Shown here piece by piece: positions 1-6,839 of a DNA stretch of 14,778 nt. The position numbers and the translations under genes were made by a program. Where the stretch lies: positions 1-14,778 of the forward strand of contig JAATEZ010000262.1 of NCBI GenBank assembly GCA_015655485.1, written 5' to 3'. Position 1 is the first letter of the stretch; each line of letters starts with the position of its first letter. This DNA is from Lactobacillales bacterium (lineage in GTDB: Bacteria > Bacillota > Bacilli > Lactobacillales > Vagococcaceae). The notes beneath the pieces were generated by a model. It was not told the origin of the DNA. It searched no databases and worked only from the letters and a program-made list of their open reading frames with translations.

Positions 1-164
1 CGAGAAGCTGGACAAAGAAAAGCTGAACGAGGCATGTCAGACCTTGAGCAATAGCAAAAGAAAAACTATAGCAATTGCCTGCTGGCGCAAATTTTGATTT
101 AAACTATATTGAAAAAGGATTCGCCAAGGTAAGAAAAGAACTGCTTCTTAGGATCGACTTATAA
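1..164 (+). pseudogene. Unidentified, apparently frame-broken 3' end of an upstream gene
   Basis: No single frame is open across this stretch. One frame is open from position 2 to a TGA at 95-97. A second is open from just after a TAG at 69-71 to a TAA at 162-164, and its last residues (NFDLNYIEKGFAKVRKELLL, then RIDL) read like a real protein C-terminus. The argR ribosome site follows closely. In related Firmicutes the gene before argR-recN is usually tlyA, a 2'-O-methyltransferase/haemolysin family protein, so this could be its end, but no TlyA motif is visible. The break could be a frameshift, decay or poor sequence at the window edge. The identity is not established. Confidence 0.25.
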
Positions 165-185
165 ATTTAAGAAGGAAGTGGAGAT

Positions 186-638
186 ATGTATTTAAGAAAA
201 GAAGAACGACAAAAGCTTATAAAAAGTTTGGTCAAGCAATATGAATTGAGCAAACAAGAAGATTTTGTTGACTATTTGGATCGGCAAGGAGTAGAAGTGA
301 CTCAGGCAACGATTTCTCGTGATATAAAAGAATTAGATCTGATCAAAGTTCCTGGAACAAAGGGCGGCTATCGTTATACCTTACCATCATTTGGTCAACA
401 TGATTTTGTCGCGAAATTGAAAAAAGCTTTCAAAGATGCATATTTATCCATGGATATCATGGACAAGTTCATCACGATCAAAACAGTTCCGGGAAGTGCA
501 CATTCGCTGGGCAATTTAATTGAAAAAAACTTTGAAGATTTATTTAGTGTCATCACGTCTGATGAGACTGCTTTACTCATAGCTCATTCAAAAGAAGAAG
601 CGGAAATGGTTAAAGATACTTTGATTTCTTATTTGTGA
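186..638 (+). CDS. argR: ArgR/AhrC-family arginine repressor
   Basis: This is a 150-aa transcription regulator of arginine metabolism, the usual length for ArgR. The N-terminal winged helix-turn-helix is clear (TQATISRDIKEL, residues 39-50, then a KVPGTKGGYRY wing). The C-terminal oligomerisation and effector domain spans about residues 75-150 and contains TVPGSAHSLGNLIEK at 100-114. The ATG at 186 follows a GAAGGAAGTGGAG ribosome site. recN starts 16 bp downstream, so the two are probably co-transcribed, the conserved argR-recN arrangement of Firmicutes. In classical ArgR/AhrC the effector pocket holds a GDDT motif. Here the equivalent stretch reads ITSDETALL (residues 123-131), so arginine sensing may be altered. 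Some lactic acid bacteria have several ArgR paralogues that act together, and this could be such a partner protein. Confidence 0.92.
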   Translation: MYLRKEERQKLIKSLVKQYELSKQEDFVDYLDRQGVEVTQATISRDIKELDLIKVPGTKGGYRYTLPSFGQHDFVAKLKKAFKDAYLSMDIMDKFITIKTVPGSAHSLGNLIEKNFEDLFSVITSDETALLIAHSKEEAEMVKDTLISYL

Positions 639-654
639 CGAAGGAGGTGCCACT

Positions 655-2340
655 GTGATACAAGAGCTATCTATTCGGAATTTTGCTATTATCCCTTCAC
701 TGAGCGTTTCTTTTCACGAGGGGATGACCGTGCTGACTGGAGAAACCGGTGCGGGAAAATCGATCATTATAGATGCGATGAGCCTATTAGTCGGTAGCAG
801 AGGTTCGGCTGATTACATTCGCAAATGTGCCGATCATTGTACTTTAGAAGGCTTGTTTTCTCTTCCGCAAATTGGAGAATTGAAAGAATATTTGGAGAAA
901 GCAGGGATCGAGATCGATGAAGATCAAACCTTGATTTTACAGAGAGAACTTTTTTTTAATGGGAAAAATATTTGTCGAATCAATGGTCATCTAGTCAATA
1001 CAGCGCACTTACGTCAAGTGGGTCAATATCTGGTGGATATCCATGGTCAAAATGAGCTTCAGGAGCTTATGCGGGCGGATCGGCATCTGGGCATGCTGGA
1101 TGAGTTCGGCAAAAAGAAATTGTCTCCTTTAAAAAACAATTATCAAAAAAGATATCAAGAATATCAGGAACTTTCAAAAAAGGTGAAACAACGCCAGACG
1201 AATGAAAAAGAGTTTGCTCAAAGAATAGATATGCTGCGTTTTCAGAGTGAGGAAATCATGAGCGGAGAGCTGATTTCCGGAGAAGAAGAAGGCTTGATCG
1301 AGGAACGTGACCGATTAAACAACTTTCAAAAAATCACTGAGGCAATAGGCACAAGTTTGGAAATTTTGACTGGCGGAAACAACGCAACACTGGATCAAAT
1401 TGCGATAGCCATGGATACGATGCTGGAAATCGAACCGTTTGATGAGCGTTATCATGAGATAGCAGAATCTATTCAAAATGCTTATTACTTACTTCAGGAT
1501 GCTTCAAGCAACTTAAATCGTGAATTGGACACGATGGAAATGGATGAAGAACGCTCTCAAGTCGTTTCTGATCGTTTGGAAGTCATTCGACAGTTGAAAA
1601 GAAAATACGGAGATTCGATCGAATCGATTCTGAGTTATTATGAAAGTATCTCAAAAGAGCTTCTGGAAGCAGAAGCCTTAGAAAATCAAGAAGATCAGTT
1701 AGCAGAATTGTTAGCTGCTAAAAAAAAAGAATTACTGGAAGCAGGTCAATTGCTAAGTCTTACCCGAAAAAAAACGGCTCAAAAATTAGAGGAGGCCATC
1801 CTCAAACAGCTAAAAGAATTGTATATGGAGAAGGCACAGTTTGAAGTCAAATTTATTTCAAACAATAAAGATTTTAATGAGCGGGGCATCGACCAAGTAG
1901 AGTTTTATATTACGACAAATCCCGGGGAACCTTTGAAACCGTTAGTTAAGGTCGCTTCCGGAGGAGAACTTTCGCGGATCATGTTAGCCTTAAAAACAAT
2001 TTTTGCGAAAGCTCAAGAGTTGACCAGCATCGTTTTTGATGAAGTCGATACCGGTGTCAGCGGCAGAGTGGCACAAGCTATCGCTGAAAAAATTTATCAA
2101 ATCTCCAAGCATTCTCAAGTACTTTGTATTACCCATTTACCTCAAGTGGCGGCTGTGGCGGATGAACATTATTTTATTCAAAAGAGTGTTCATCATGAAA
2201 GAACGGAAACATCTCTTCGCTCTCTAACAAAGGAAAAAAGAGTTCAAGAAATTGCCCGAATGTTATCTGGAAGCCAAATCACTCAATTGACATTGGAACA
2301 TGCGCAAGAATTGTTAGAGATGGCTCGAATTGAAAAATGA
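655..2340 (+). CDS. recN: DNA repair protein RecN (SMC-like ATPase)
   Basis: This 561-aa protein is an SMC-like ATPase of double-strand-break repair that acts on broken ends before RecA loading. The Walker A motif is GETGAGKS at residues 29-36. A long charged central region (about 150-370) fits the antiparallel coiled coil. The ABC signature is SGGELS at 435-440, and Walker B ends in Asp462-Glu463 within IVFDEVDTGVSG. A CITHLPQVAA segment near the end matches the family's D-loop/H-loop area. Length fits RecN (553 aa in E. coli, 572 in B. subtilis). The GTG start at 655 is chosen because a perfect AAGGAGG at 641-647 lies 7 nt upstream. It follows argR in one operon, and hairpins lie downstream. 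All core ATPase motifs are intact. Confidence 0.96.
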   Translation: MIQELSIRNFAIIPSLSVSFHEGMTVLTGETGAGKSIIIDAMSLLVGSRGSADYIRKCADHCTLEGLFSLPQIGELKEYLEKAGIEIDEDQTLILQRELFFNGKNICRINGHLVNTAHLRQVGQYLVDIHGQNELQELMRADRHLGMLDEFGKKKLSPLKNNYQKRYQEYQELSKKVKQRQTNEKEFAQRIDMLRFQSEEIMSGELISGEEEGLIEERDRLNNFQKITEAIGTSLEILTGGNNATLDQIAIAMDTMLEIEPFDERYHEIAESIQNAYYLLQDASSNLNRELDTMEMDEERSQVVSDRLEVIRQLKRKYGDSIESILSYYESISKELLEAEALENQEDQLAELLAAKKKELLEAGQLLSLTRKKTAQKLEEAILKQLKELYMEKAQFEVKFISNNKDFNERGIDQVEFYITTNPGEPLKPLVKVASGGELSRIMLALKTIFAKAQELTSIVFDEVDTGVSGRVAQAIAEKIYQISKHSQVLCITHLPQVAAVADEHYFIQKSVHHERTETSLRSLTKEKRVQEIARMLSGSQITQLTLEHAQELLEMARIEK

Positions 2341-2376
2341 TGAATCACAGCAGCTGGACAAAAGAGGAAAAGAAAA

Positions 2377-2417
2377 GAACTGCAAAAACAAGTCAAAACA
2401 ACTTATTTTTGCAGTTC
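2377..2417. terminator. 12-bp perfect hairpin downstream of recN
   Basis: GAACTGCAAAAA (2377-2388) is exactly complementary to TTTTTGCAGTTC (2406-2417), with a 17-nt loop. On the plus strand the run after the stem is poor in T. On the minus strand the stem is followed by TTTTCTTTT, so it looks better as a terminator for leftward transcription, acting as a backstop behind the stronger hairpin at 2520-2576. It may also protect the recN mRNA 3' end. Confidence 0.5.
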
Positions 2418-2519
2418 ACATTCTTTGTGTCTATAAATTTTTTTGGCTCTGTAAGTCATAAAACCTAACGGATTCACGCCGCTTTTCAGTGACCAGCTTT
2501 GTCAACCAGTTTATTTCGA

Positions 2520-2576
2520 CAAAAAAAGAATCTTGTGTGGATCAAAGGAAACGATCTACGCTGGATTCTTTTTTTG
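2520..2576. terminator. Strong bidirectional intrinsic terminator between recN and the DUF4044 gene
   Basis: Arms of 24 nt (2520-2543 and 2553-2576) pair with a single mismatch and three G-U wobbles around a 9-nt loop. The outermost 13 bp are perfect and consist of an A7 run opposite a T7 run next to GAATC/GATTC. Whichever strand is transcribed, the stem ends in a run of seven U. The hairpin sits between converging recN (+) and the minus-strand DUF4044 gene, as expected for a shared terminator. Confidence 0.85.
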
Positions 2577-2612
2577 CTCACAAACTGAGGATGATTCACC
2601 CGTTTTTTCCGA

Positions 2613-2741
2613 TCACATAATGCTTAAAATCGCTGTTAGAACGGCGGAACCGATCGTGGCGATCAGCATGATCCAAACGACGACTTTGGTGATTTTTGAA
2701 AATTTACTGACGGATTTAGTTGGTTCTTGTTTCCCGCGCAT
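2613..2741 (-). CDS. DUF4044 family small single-pass membrane protein (42 aa)
   Basis: Reading the minus strand from ATG at 2741 to TGA at 2613 gives 42 residues. The N-terminus is basic (MRGKQEPTKSVSKFSKITK), and one hydrophobic segment follows (VVVWIMLIATIGSAVLTAIL, residues 20-39), ending Ser-Ile-Met. Size, charge layout and the K-I-T-K-V-V-V-W entry into the membrane segment match the DUF4044 family of Lactobacillales, whose function is unknown. A promoter lies just upstream (2776-2804) and a bidirectional terminator downstream, so it looks like an independent transcription unit. The ribosome site is weak: the best AAGGA is about 17 nt from the ATG, with GTGGG closer. No better in-frame start was seen. 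Confidence 0.75.
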   Translation of the reverse strand: MRGKQEPTKSVSKFSKITKVVVWIMLIATIGSAVLTAILSIM

Positions 2742-2775
2742 AGTATTTACCCACGTCCTTAATAGAATATGATAT

Positions 2776-2804
2776 ATTCTACCTCATTTTTTGAAAATTA
2801 GCAA
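2776..2804 (-). promoter_or_regulatory. Sigma-A-type promoter of the DUF4044 gene
   Basis: On the minus strand, TTGCTA (2804-2799) is separated by exactly 17 bp from TAGAAT (2781-2776). The start codon lies about 35 nt further on. Both boxes are close to the TTGACA/TATAAT consensus. Confidence 0.6.
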
Positions 2805-2837
2805 AGAAAAATGGAAAGTTGAAAATTTGATGGAATT

Positions 2838-3790
2838 CTATAAAAGTTTCTTTTTTCTCAAAAAGATGACGGATATCCAGCAGATAATCACAGTGATCAG
2901 GCAGATCACCCAAAATGCTGTCGGCTGATCCTCGAAAGGCAAAGCGACATTCATCCCATACAGACCGCCAATGATGGTCGGAATAGTTAAAACGACAGTA
3001 ATAGAAGTCAATATTTTCATGACAATATTCAAATTGTTAGAAACGATCGCAGAAAAAATCTGGCTGATTTGGGTGACGATTTGTAATTGGATTTTAGTTG
3101 AAGTCAAGGCTTGTTTCGTTTCAACGATATTATCATGTAATTGGCTTTGACTTTCTGTAGAGTTCATGATCAATTTACTTTTCTGTAAAGGCTGGAGCAC
3201 AACCAAGTTATCATTGAGTGCGGCATTAAAGTAAACTAGGCCTTTCTGAATATCCATCAGCTGATACAGCTGTTTGTTTTCAGTAGCTACCTGCAGTTCG
3301 CTTTCTAGCTGATTCACTTGTGCGGTAATATCTTTTAAGAACCGATTGTAGGTCAATGACATATGAAAAATAAGATGGAGCGCGATATCTTCTGTTTCTG
3401 AAGTGATTTTACCATTATAGATATCATCAAAATGATTTTTAAAAAAGTTGGTGGATAGTTGCTGGCGGTAATGATTTTGCTTTTAGTTAAGATGATGGAA
3501 AAAGGAAAAGTTTCATATTGCTTATAACCGGTAGGGCTAACCACAATATGCGGATATTGCAGCAATAATAAAACCGGTGTTTCTAATGTTGTCTGATCGA
3601 CCCCTTCATAGCGCGAGTTTTCTTCGTCATCTAAAATGCAGGTCAAATAATCTGGTGGGAATTTATACTCAGTACATATTTCTTGAATAGTTTCAAGATC
3701 CGGTTTTTCAAGATGGATCCATAAAGTGTCTGCAGAATTGTTAACGGAAACTAATTGGTTGTCTTCTATATTGAAATAACGAGTTTTCAT
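2838..3790 (-). pseudogene. corA: CorA-family divalent cation transporter, split by a one-base frameshift
   Basis: Two overlapping minus-strand frames together make one CorA-type magnesium/cobalt channel. The first runs 3790-3353 (145 aa) and carries the soluble N-terminal domain. The second runs to 2838 and carries the stalk helix, two membrane helices and the diagnostic GMN selectivity motif (in LYGMNVALPF), ending with basic LRKKKLL. The break is at a T6A5 run on the coding strand (plus 3436-3446): after PPTFLK, the family-like continuation NHFDDIYNGK lies in the -1 frame. Restoring one base gives 317 aa, normal for CorA. The start is firm, with AGGAGG just before ATG at 3790. The run contains the slippery string T TTA AAA in phase for a -1 shift, so recoding is possible, but simple decay or a homopolymer sequencing error is more likely. 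The second piece's own ATG at 3362 has no ribosome site. Confidence 0.85.
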
Positions 3791-3827
3791 TTATATCCTC
3801 CTCAATTCTAAATTTTATAGATACTTT

Positions 3828-3856
3828 ATGATAACGAAACTCTGAGTATTTTACAA
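3828..3856 (-). promoter_or_regulatory. Probable promoter of corA
   Basis: On the minus strand TTGTAA (3856-3851), a 17-bp spacer and TATCAT (3833-3828) precede the corA start at 3790, which has a strong AGGAGG ribosome site. Confidence 0.5.
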
Positions 3857-3895
3857 TCCTAAGAAAAAAAGGAATAAGTACATAGAGCAAAAAAA

Positions 3896-3924
3896 TTTAC
3901 CGATTATTTGTAAGCATGTATAAT
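3896..3924 (+). promoter_or_regulatory. Promoter of the nitroreductase gene
   Basis: TTTACC (3896-3901), a 17-bp spacer and a perfect TATAAT (3919-3924) lie 41 bp before the start codon at 3966. The region is shared with the divergent corA promoter. Confidence 0.65.
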
Positions 3925-3965
3925 GAAAAAGTACACATGATCAACTTTGGGAAAGAGGATGAAAA

Positions 3966-4562
3966 ATGGCTGCTTATGTAGAAATATTAAAAAAGAGACG
4001 TTCCATTTATGCTTTAGGGAAAAATACTGAATTAAATGAAACACAAATCACAGATTTAGTGAAGGAAGCAGTAAAAGAGAGTCCGACTGCTTTTAATTCG
4101 CAAACAGCACGGGTAGTGATCTTGTTTGATCAAGCCAATGACCATTTATGGAAGATTGTTGCAGAAGCTTTACGCCCTCTGACGCCTGCAGATAGTTTTG
4201 CCAACACTCAACAAAAACTGGCTTCATTCAATGCTGGTAAAGGGACAGTTTTGTTTTTTGAAGACCATGAAGTAGTTAAAAATCTGCAAAATCAATTTTC
4301 TTTGTATGCTGATAACTTTCCTGTTTGGTCTGAGCAAGCAACCGGGATCGTTCAACACTCAGTTTGGACGGCTTTAGCAGAAAAAAATATTGGAGCCAGT
4401 TTGCAGCATTACAATCCTGTTATTGATGAACAGGTGGCCAGAGAATGGGATATTCCAAGCAGTTGGGTATTGAGAGCGCAAATGCCTTTTGGTTCTATTG
4501 AAACGCCTGCCGGTGAAAAAGAGTATATCGCGGATGAAGGGCGATTCAAAGTTTTTCGCTGA
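3966..4562 (+). CDS. Nitroreductase family protein, CinD/YdgI-like
   Basis: This 198-aa protein is a predicted FMN-dependent NAD(P)H oxidoreductase of the nitroreductase fold. The N-terminal RRSIYALGKN (residues 11-20) and SPTAFNSQTARVVIL (residues 39-53) are typical FMN-binding segments of the subfamily that includes Lactococcus CinD, a copper-induced quinone and nitroaromatic reductase. A GASLQHYNP segment lies in the expected central position, and the protein ends with the usual ADEGRFKVFR-type tail. The ATG at 3966 follows AAAGAGGA. It is a single-gene unit with its own promoter and terminator, divergent from corA. The true substrate is not visible from sequence. A clear CopR operator (TACANNTGTA) was not found, so copper control is not supported. 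Confidence 0.88.
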   Translation: MAAYVEILKKRRSIYALGKNTELNETQITDLVKEAVKESPTAFNSQTARVVILFDQANDHLWKIVAEALRPLTPADSFANTQQKLASFNAGKGTVLFFEDHEVVKNLQNQFSLYADNFPVWSEQATGIVQHSVWTALAEKNIGASLQHYNPVIDEQVAREWDIPSSWVLRAQMPFGSIETPAGEKEYIADEGRFKVFR

Positions 4563-4591
4563 CATTTCTTAATAAAAATAATTTCTGATTG

Positions 4592-4637
4592 GCAAAAGTT
4601 GTTGATTCTAATCGAATTGACGGCCTTTGCTTTTTTT
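4592..4637 (+). terminator. Intrinsic terminator of the nitroreductase gene
   Basis: Arms 4592-4608 and 4614-4630 form a 17-bp stem with one mismatch and four G-U wobbles, a 5-nt TAATC loop, and a T7 run at 4631-4637. It begins 30 bp after the nitroreductase stop codon. Confidence 0.8.
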
Positions 4638-4694
4638 GTGTGCAAATCAGAATTGAATTTGATTTTACCCATAGAAAAATGAGAGGGTTCGCGA

Positions 4695-4700
4695 TATAAT
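4695..4700 (+). promoter_or_regulatory. Candidate -10 box of dapG
   Basis: A perfect TATAAT lies 51 bp before the dapG start, just after the preceding terminator. No good -35 box was found at 16-18 bp, so the promoter call rests on the -10 and its position. The short leader leaves no room for a lysine riboswitch. Confidence 0.4.
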
Positions 4701-4751
4701 GAAGCGTCGAAAAGAACAAAAAAGATTTAAAATCTTGAGGATGGTGTAATA

Positions 4752-5954
4752 ATGAAGATAATTGTTCAAAAATTCGGAGGCACATCAGTCAAAGATGAAG
4801 CTAGCAGAATAGAAGCTAAAAAACATATTGTTTTTGCGGTGGAAAAAGGTTATAAGGTGATCGTAGTCGTATCAGCCATTGGCAGAAAGGGCGCTCCGTA
4901 TGCTACAGATTCCCTGTTAGGATTGATTGGCAGCGAAGAGAGTCATTTAAGCAAAAGAGAAATAGATGCTTTGATTTCGGTTGGGGAAACGATCTCAGCT
5001 TCAGTTTTTACTGAACTTTTATTAGTTTCAGATATAAAAGCACGTTTTATGACTGGAGCTGAAGCGGGGATGATCACCAATAATGATTTTGGGAATGCCA
5101 AGGTCAAAAAAATTATTACGGAAAAAATCCTTAAGGCGTTTGAAACGAATGATGTGGTAGTTGTGACCGGTTTTCAAGGGGTCACCGAGGAAGGTTCTGT
5201 GACCACGCTTGGCCGCGGCGGCAGCGATACGTCGGCTTCGCTTTTAGGTGTTGCTTTTCACGCAGACTTTATTGATATTTTCACAGATGTGCGCGGGATC
5301 ATGACAGCGGATCCCAGATTAGTAGAGGGAGCGGAATTTATTGAAGCGATCACGTATCAAGAAGTGGCCAATTTGGCTAACAATGGTGCCAAGGTGATTC
5401 ATCCCAGAGCCGTTGAAATAGCTATGCAGGGAAACATTCCTTTAAGGATTCGTTCGACTTCGGAAGCAACGAGTTCAAAAGGAACTTTAGTTACAGGCAA
5501 TGGTTTGCGCATTGAACATTATCGTTTAGTGACAGGTGTGACCTATGTAGAAGGACTCACTCAGTTTACAATTGAAGCAGTGCAAGAAAATCAAGTAAAA
5601 GTTTTGAAAGTTTTAAAAGATTTGAATATCAGTATTGATTTCATTAATATTACTTTAGAAATGCTGATATTTAACTTAAATCATAAAGATGCGATCCATG
5701 CCAAACAAAAATTTGATGAACAAAAAATTAATTACAGGACTAGAGAAAACTGTGCTAAAGTTTCAGTTGTGGGTGCAGGGATCACTGGCGTACCAGGAGT
5801 TGTTTATCAAATTTCCGAGTGTTTGAGAATGTCGAAAGTAAATATCTTGCAAGCAGCGGACAGCCATACAACCATTTGGATCCTGATTTCTCAGGAAGAT
5901 TTACAGGTTGCTGTCAACTCGCTTCATAACAGATTCGTAAAAAAGCTACAATAA
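4752..5954 (+). CDS. dapG: Aspartate kinase, DapG type
   Basis: This 400-aa enzyme phosphorylates L-aspartate, the first step to diaminopimelate and lysine (and to threonine and methionine). The N-terminal kinase domain begins IIVQKFGGTSVKD, and the nucleotide/substrate loop GRGGSDTSA starts at residue 154. FTDVRGIMTADPR and AKVIHPRAVEIAMQ follow. The C-terminal part (about 260-400) carries paired ACT regulatory domains, including VGAGITGVPGV and QAADSHTTIWIL. Length and wording match B. subtilis DapG (aspartokinase I, about 404 aa), which is inhibited by meso-diaminopimelate, rather than the LysC type with an internal beta subunit. Ribosome site GAGGATGGTG precedes the ATG. It is a single gene between a terminator and the DUF3397 gene. 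The mDAP-type MurE further on makes a role in wall precursor supply likely. Confidence 0.92.
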   Translation: MKIIVQKFGGTSVKDEASRIEAKKHIVFAVEKGYKVIVVVSAIGRKGAPYATDSLLGLIGSEESHLSKREIDALISVGETISASVFTELLLVSDIKARFMTGAEAGMITNNDFGNAKVKKIITEKILKAFETNDVVVVTGFQGVTEEGSVTTLGRGGSDTSASLLGVAFHADFIDIFTDVRGIMTADPRLVEGAEFIEAITYQEVANLANNGAKVIHPRAVEIAMQGNIPLRIRSTSEATSSKGTLVTGNGLRIEHYRLVTGVTYVEGLTQFTIEAVQENQVKVLKVLKDLNISIDFINITLEMLIFNLNHKDAIHAKQKFDEQKINYRTRENCAKVSVVGAGITGVPGVVYQISECLRMSKVNILQAADSHTTIWILISQEDLQVAVNSLHNRFVKKLQ

Positions 5955-6076
5955 TAAAATGGAATAAGTTGAATATTGCAGGGATCAGATATAAAAAATC
6001 AAATAGTTGAAACAATTCTGTAATGTTTATCAGTTATAGTTGTTTAGTGAGAAAAGAAGCGAGGAGTGTGTATTCT

Positions 6077-6445
6077 GTGAATTCATTTTCTTGGATATTG
6101 ATATTATGGTATATTTTCCCAGTGGTACTTTTATTTGCCTGTAACTTGTTTGCTTCTTCTTTTTCAATAACGGAACGTTGGCATATCAAGTATTTCGATT
6201 TGGCTGCTCCCTTTTTATTTATTGGTTTAAATGAAATATCCCAAGCGACCTATAGCCGCTCCATTATTCCCTTTTTAATGATTTCTTTGGTGTTGTTAGG
6301 AATAATGATCGCTGTTCTGCATGTTTATTATGATAAAGAAATTCAATATAAAGAATTTTTTAAAATTTTTTGGCGGGTTATTTTTTTATTGACGATGGTC
6401 ACCTACGTTTTATTTATCTTTTTAAGCATTTTTCATTTTCTGTAA
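6077..6445 (+). CDS. DUF3397 family membrane protein
   Basis: This is a protein of about 122 aa with four predicted membrane helices: ILWYIFPVVLLFACNLF, a segment around FDLAAPFLFIGLNEI, IIPFLMISLVLLGIMIAVL, and VIFLLTMVTYVLFIFLSIF. It matches the DUF3397 family, often encoded just before mraZ in Firmicutes. The function is unknown. The frame stays open back to an ATG at 6023, but no ribosome site precedes that. The GTG at 6077 has AGGAG about 10 nt upstream and gives a protein starting MNSFSWIL, closer to the family's usual length, so it is preferred. A terminator follows at 6591-6641, so the gene is probably not co-transcribed with the dcw cluster. Confidence 0.75.
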   Translation: MNSFSWILILWYIFPVVLLFACNLFASSFSITERWHIKYFDLAAPFLFIGLNEISQATYSRSIIPFLMISLVLLGIMIAVLHVYYDKEIQYKEFFKIFWRVIFLLTMVTYVLFIFLSIFHFL

Positions 6446-6590
6446 AAATTCGTGAGTTTTTTAGGAAGTCAGATCAAAAGTGTTCAGTTTAAAAAAAATA
6501 GAATTATCCAAAAGTGGTTTCTCCTAATTTGGGGATAGTTTGTATTATTTTTGAAGAAGTTGTTTTTGATTCACTTTCTATTCATATTTA

Positions 6591-6641
6591 AGGCTGATCC
6601 ATTAATTTAAATTGATTAATGGGTCAGTCTCTTCTTTTTTT
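6591..6641 (+). terminator. Intrinsic terminator after the DUF3397 gene
   Basis: Arms 6591-6606 and 6615-6630 pair over 16 bp with two G-U wobbles and no mismatch around an 8-nt loop. CTTCTTTTTTT follows. It separates the DUF3397 unit from the mraZ promoter region. Confidence 0.85.
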
Positions 6642-6772
6642 GACGTTTCGCTCAAGCCCTGGTTAGGATGCCTAAACAAATATTAAGAAATGGCCGCTTA
6701 TAATTGAGACGAAGAACCGAGAAAAAAGCATTTATAAAAAAGTATTTTAAGAAAAAGCATTTTTTTTGTTAA

Positions 6773-6802
6773 ATTGTGGTAGAAAGTGGGGGATTGTGGT
6801 AA
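6773..6802 (+). promoter_or_regulatory. MraZ operator: three GTGG decamers in 10-bp register
   Basis: The decamers ATTGTGGTAG, AAAGTGGGGG and ATTGTGGTAA stand head to tail, placing GTGG at 6776, 6786 and 6796. This is 38 bp before mraZ. MraZ is known to bind short G-rich direct repeats with 10-bp spacing upstream of its own gene (TGGGN with 5-nt spacers in E. coli, AAAGTG-type repeats in mycoplasmas). The site therefore probably mediates MraZ control of the cluster. Confidence 0.75.
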
Positions 6803-6839
6803 ACTTAATTTATTCTGAGGATAAGTGAGATGAAAATTC

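Larger units (their letters stand above)
6446..6839 (+). other. 394-bp intergenic region before mraZ
   Basis: No coding frame was recognised. The region holds the DUF3397 terminator (6591-6641), a direct repeat of AAAAAGCATTT at 6723-6733 and 6752-6762 (29-bp period), and three GTGG decamers at 6773-6802 close to mraZ. A TATAAT string at 6699-6704 lacks a convincing -35 box. TGGTAAACT at 6797-6805 resembles an extended -10 overlapping the third decamer, but the mraZ promoter cannot be fixed. Confidence 0.5.

Noticed and set aside
2533..2772. Plus-strand 79-aa open frame
   Set aside because: It starts inside the terminator hairpin, has no ribosome site, and lies opposite the DUF4044 gene, which has recognisable protein features.
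3911..3950. Possible CopR cop-box (TACANNTGTA) at the CinD-like nitroreductase promoter
   Set aside because: TAAGCATGTA and TACACATGAT each differ from the consensus at two fixed positions, so copper control is not supported.
4638..4751. Lysine riboswitch before dapG
   Set aside because: Only about 50 nt lie between the -10 box and the start codon, far too short for the aptamer, and no such fold was visible.
6023..6076. Longer DUF3397 protein starting at ATG 6023
   Set aside because: There is no ribosome site before 6023. The extra 18 residues are polar and unlike the family, and GTG 6077 has AGGAG upstream.
6680..6704. TATAAT at 6699-6704 as the mraZ promoter
   Set aside because: No -35 box was found at a suitable distance, and the site is about 70 bp from the MraZ repeats, so it was not called.
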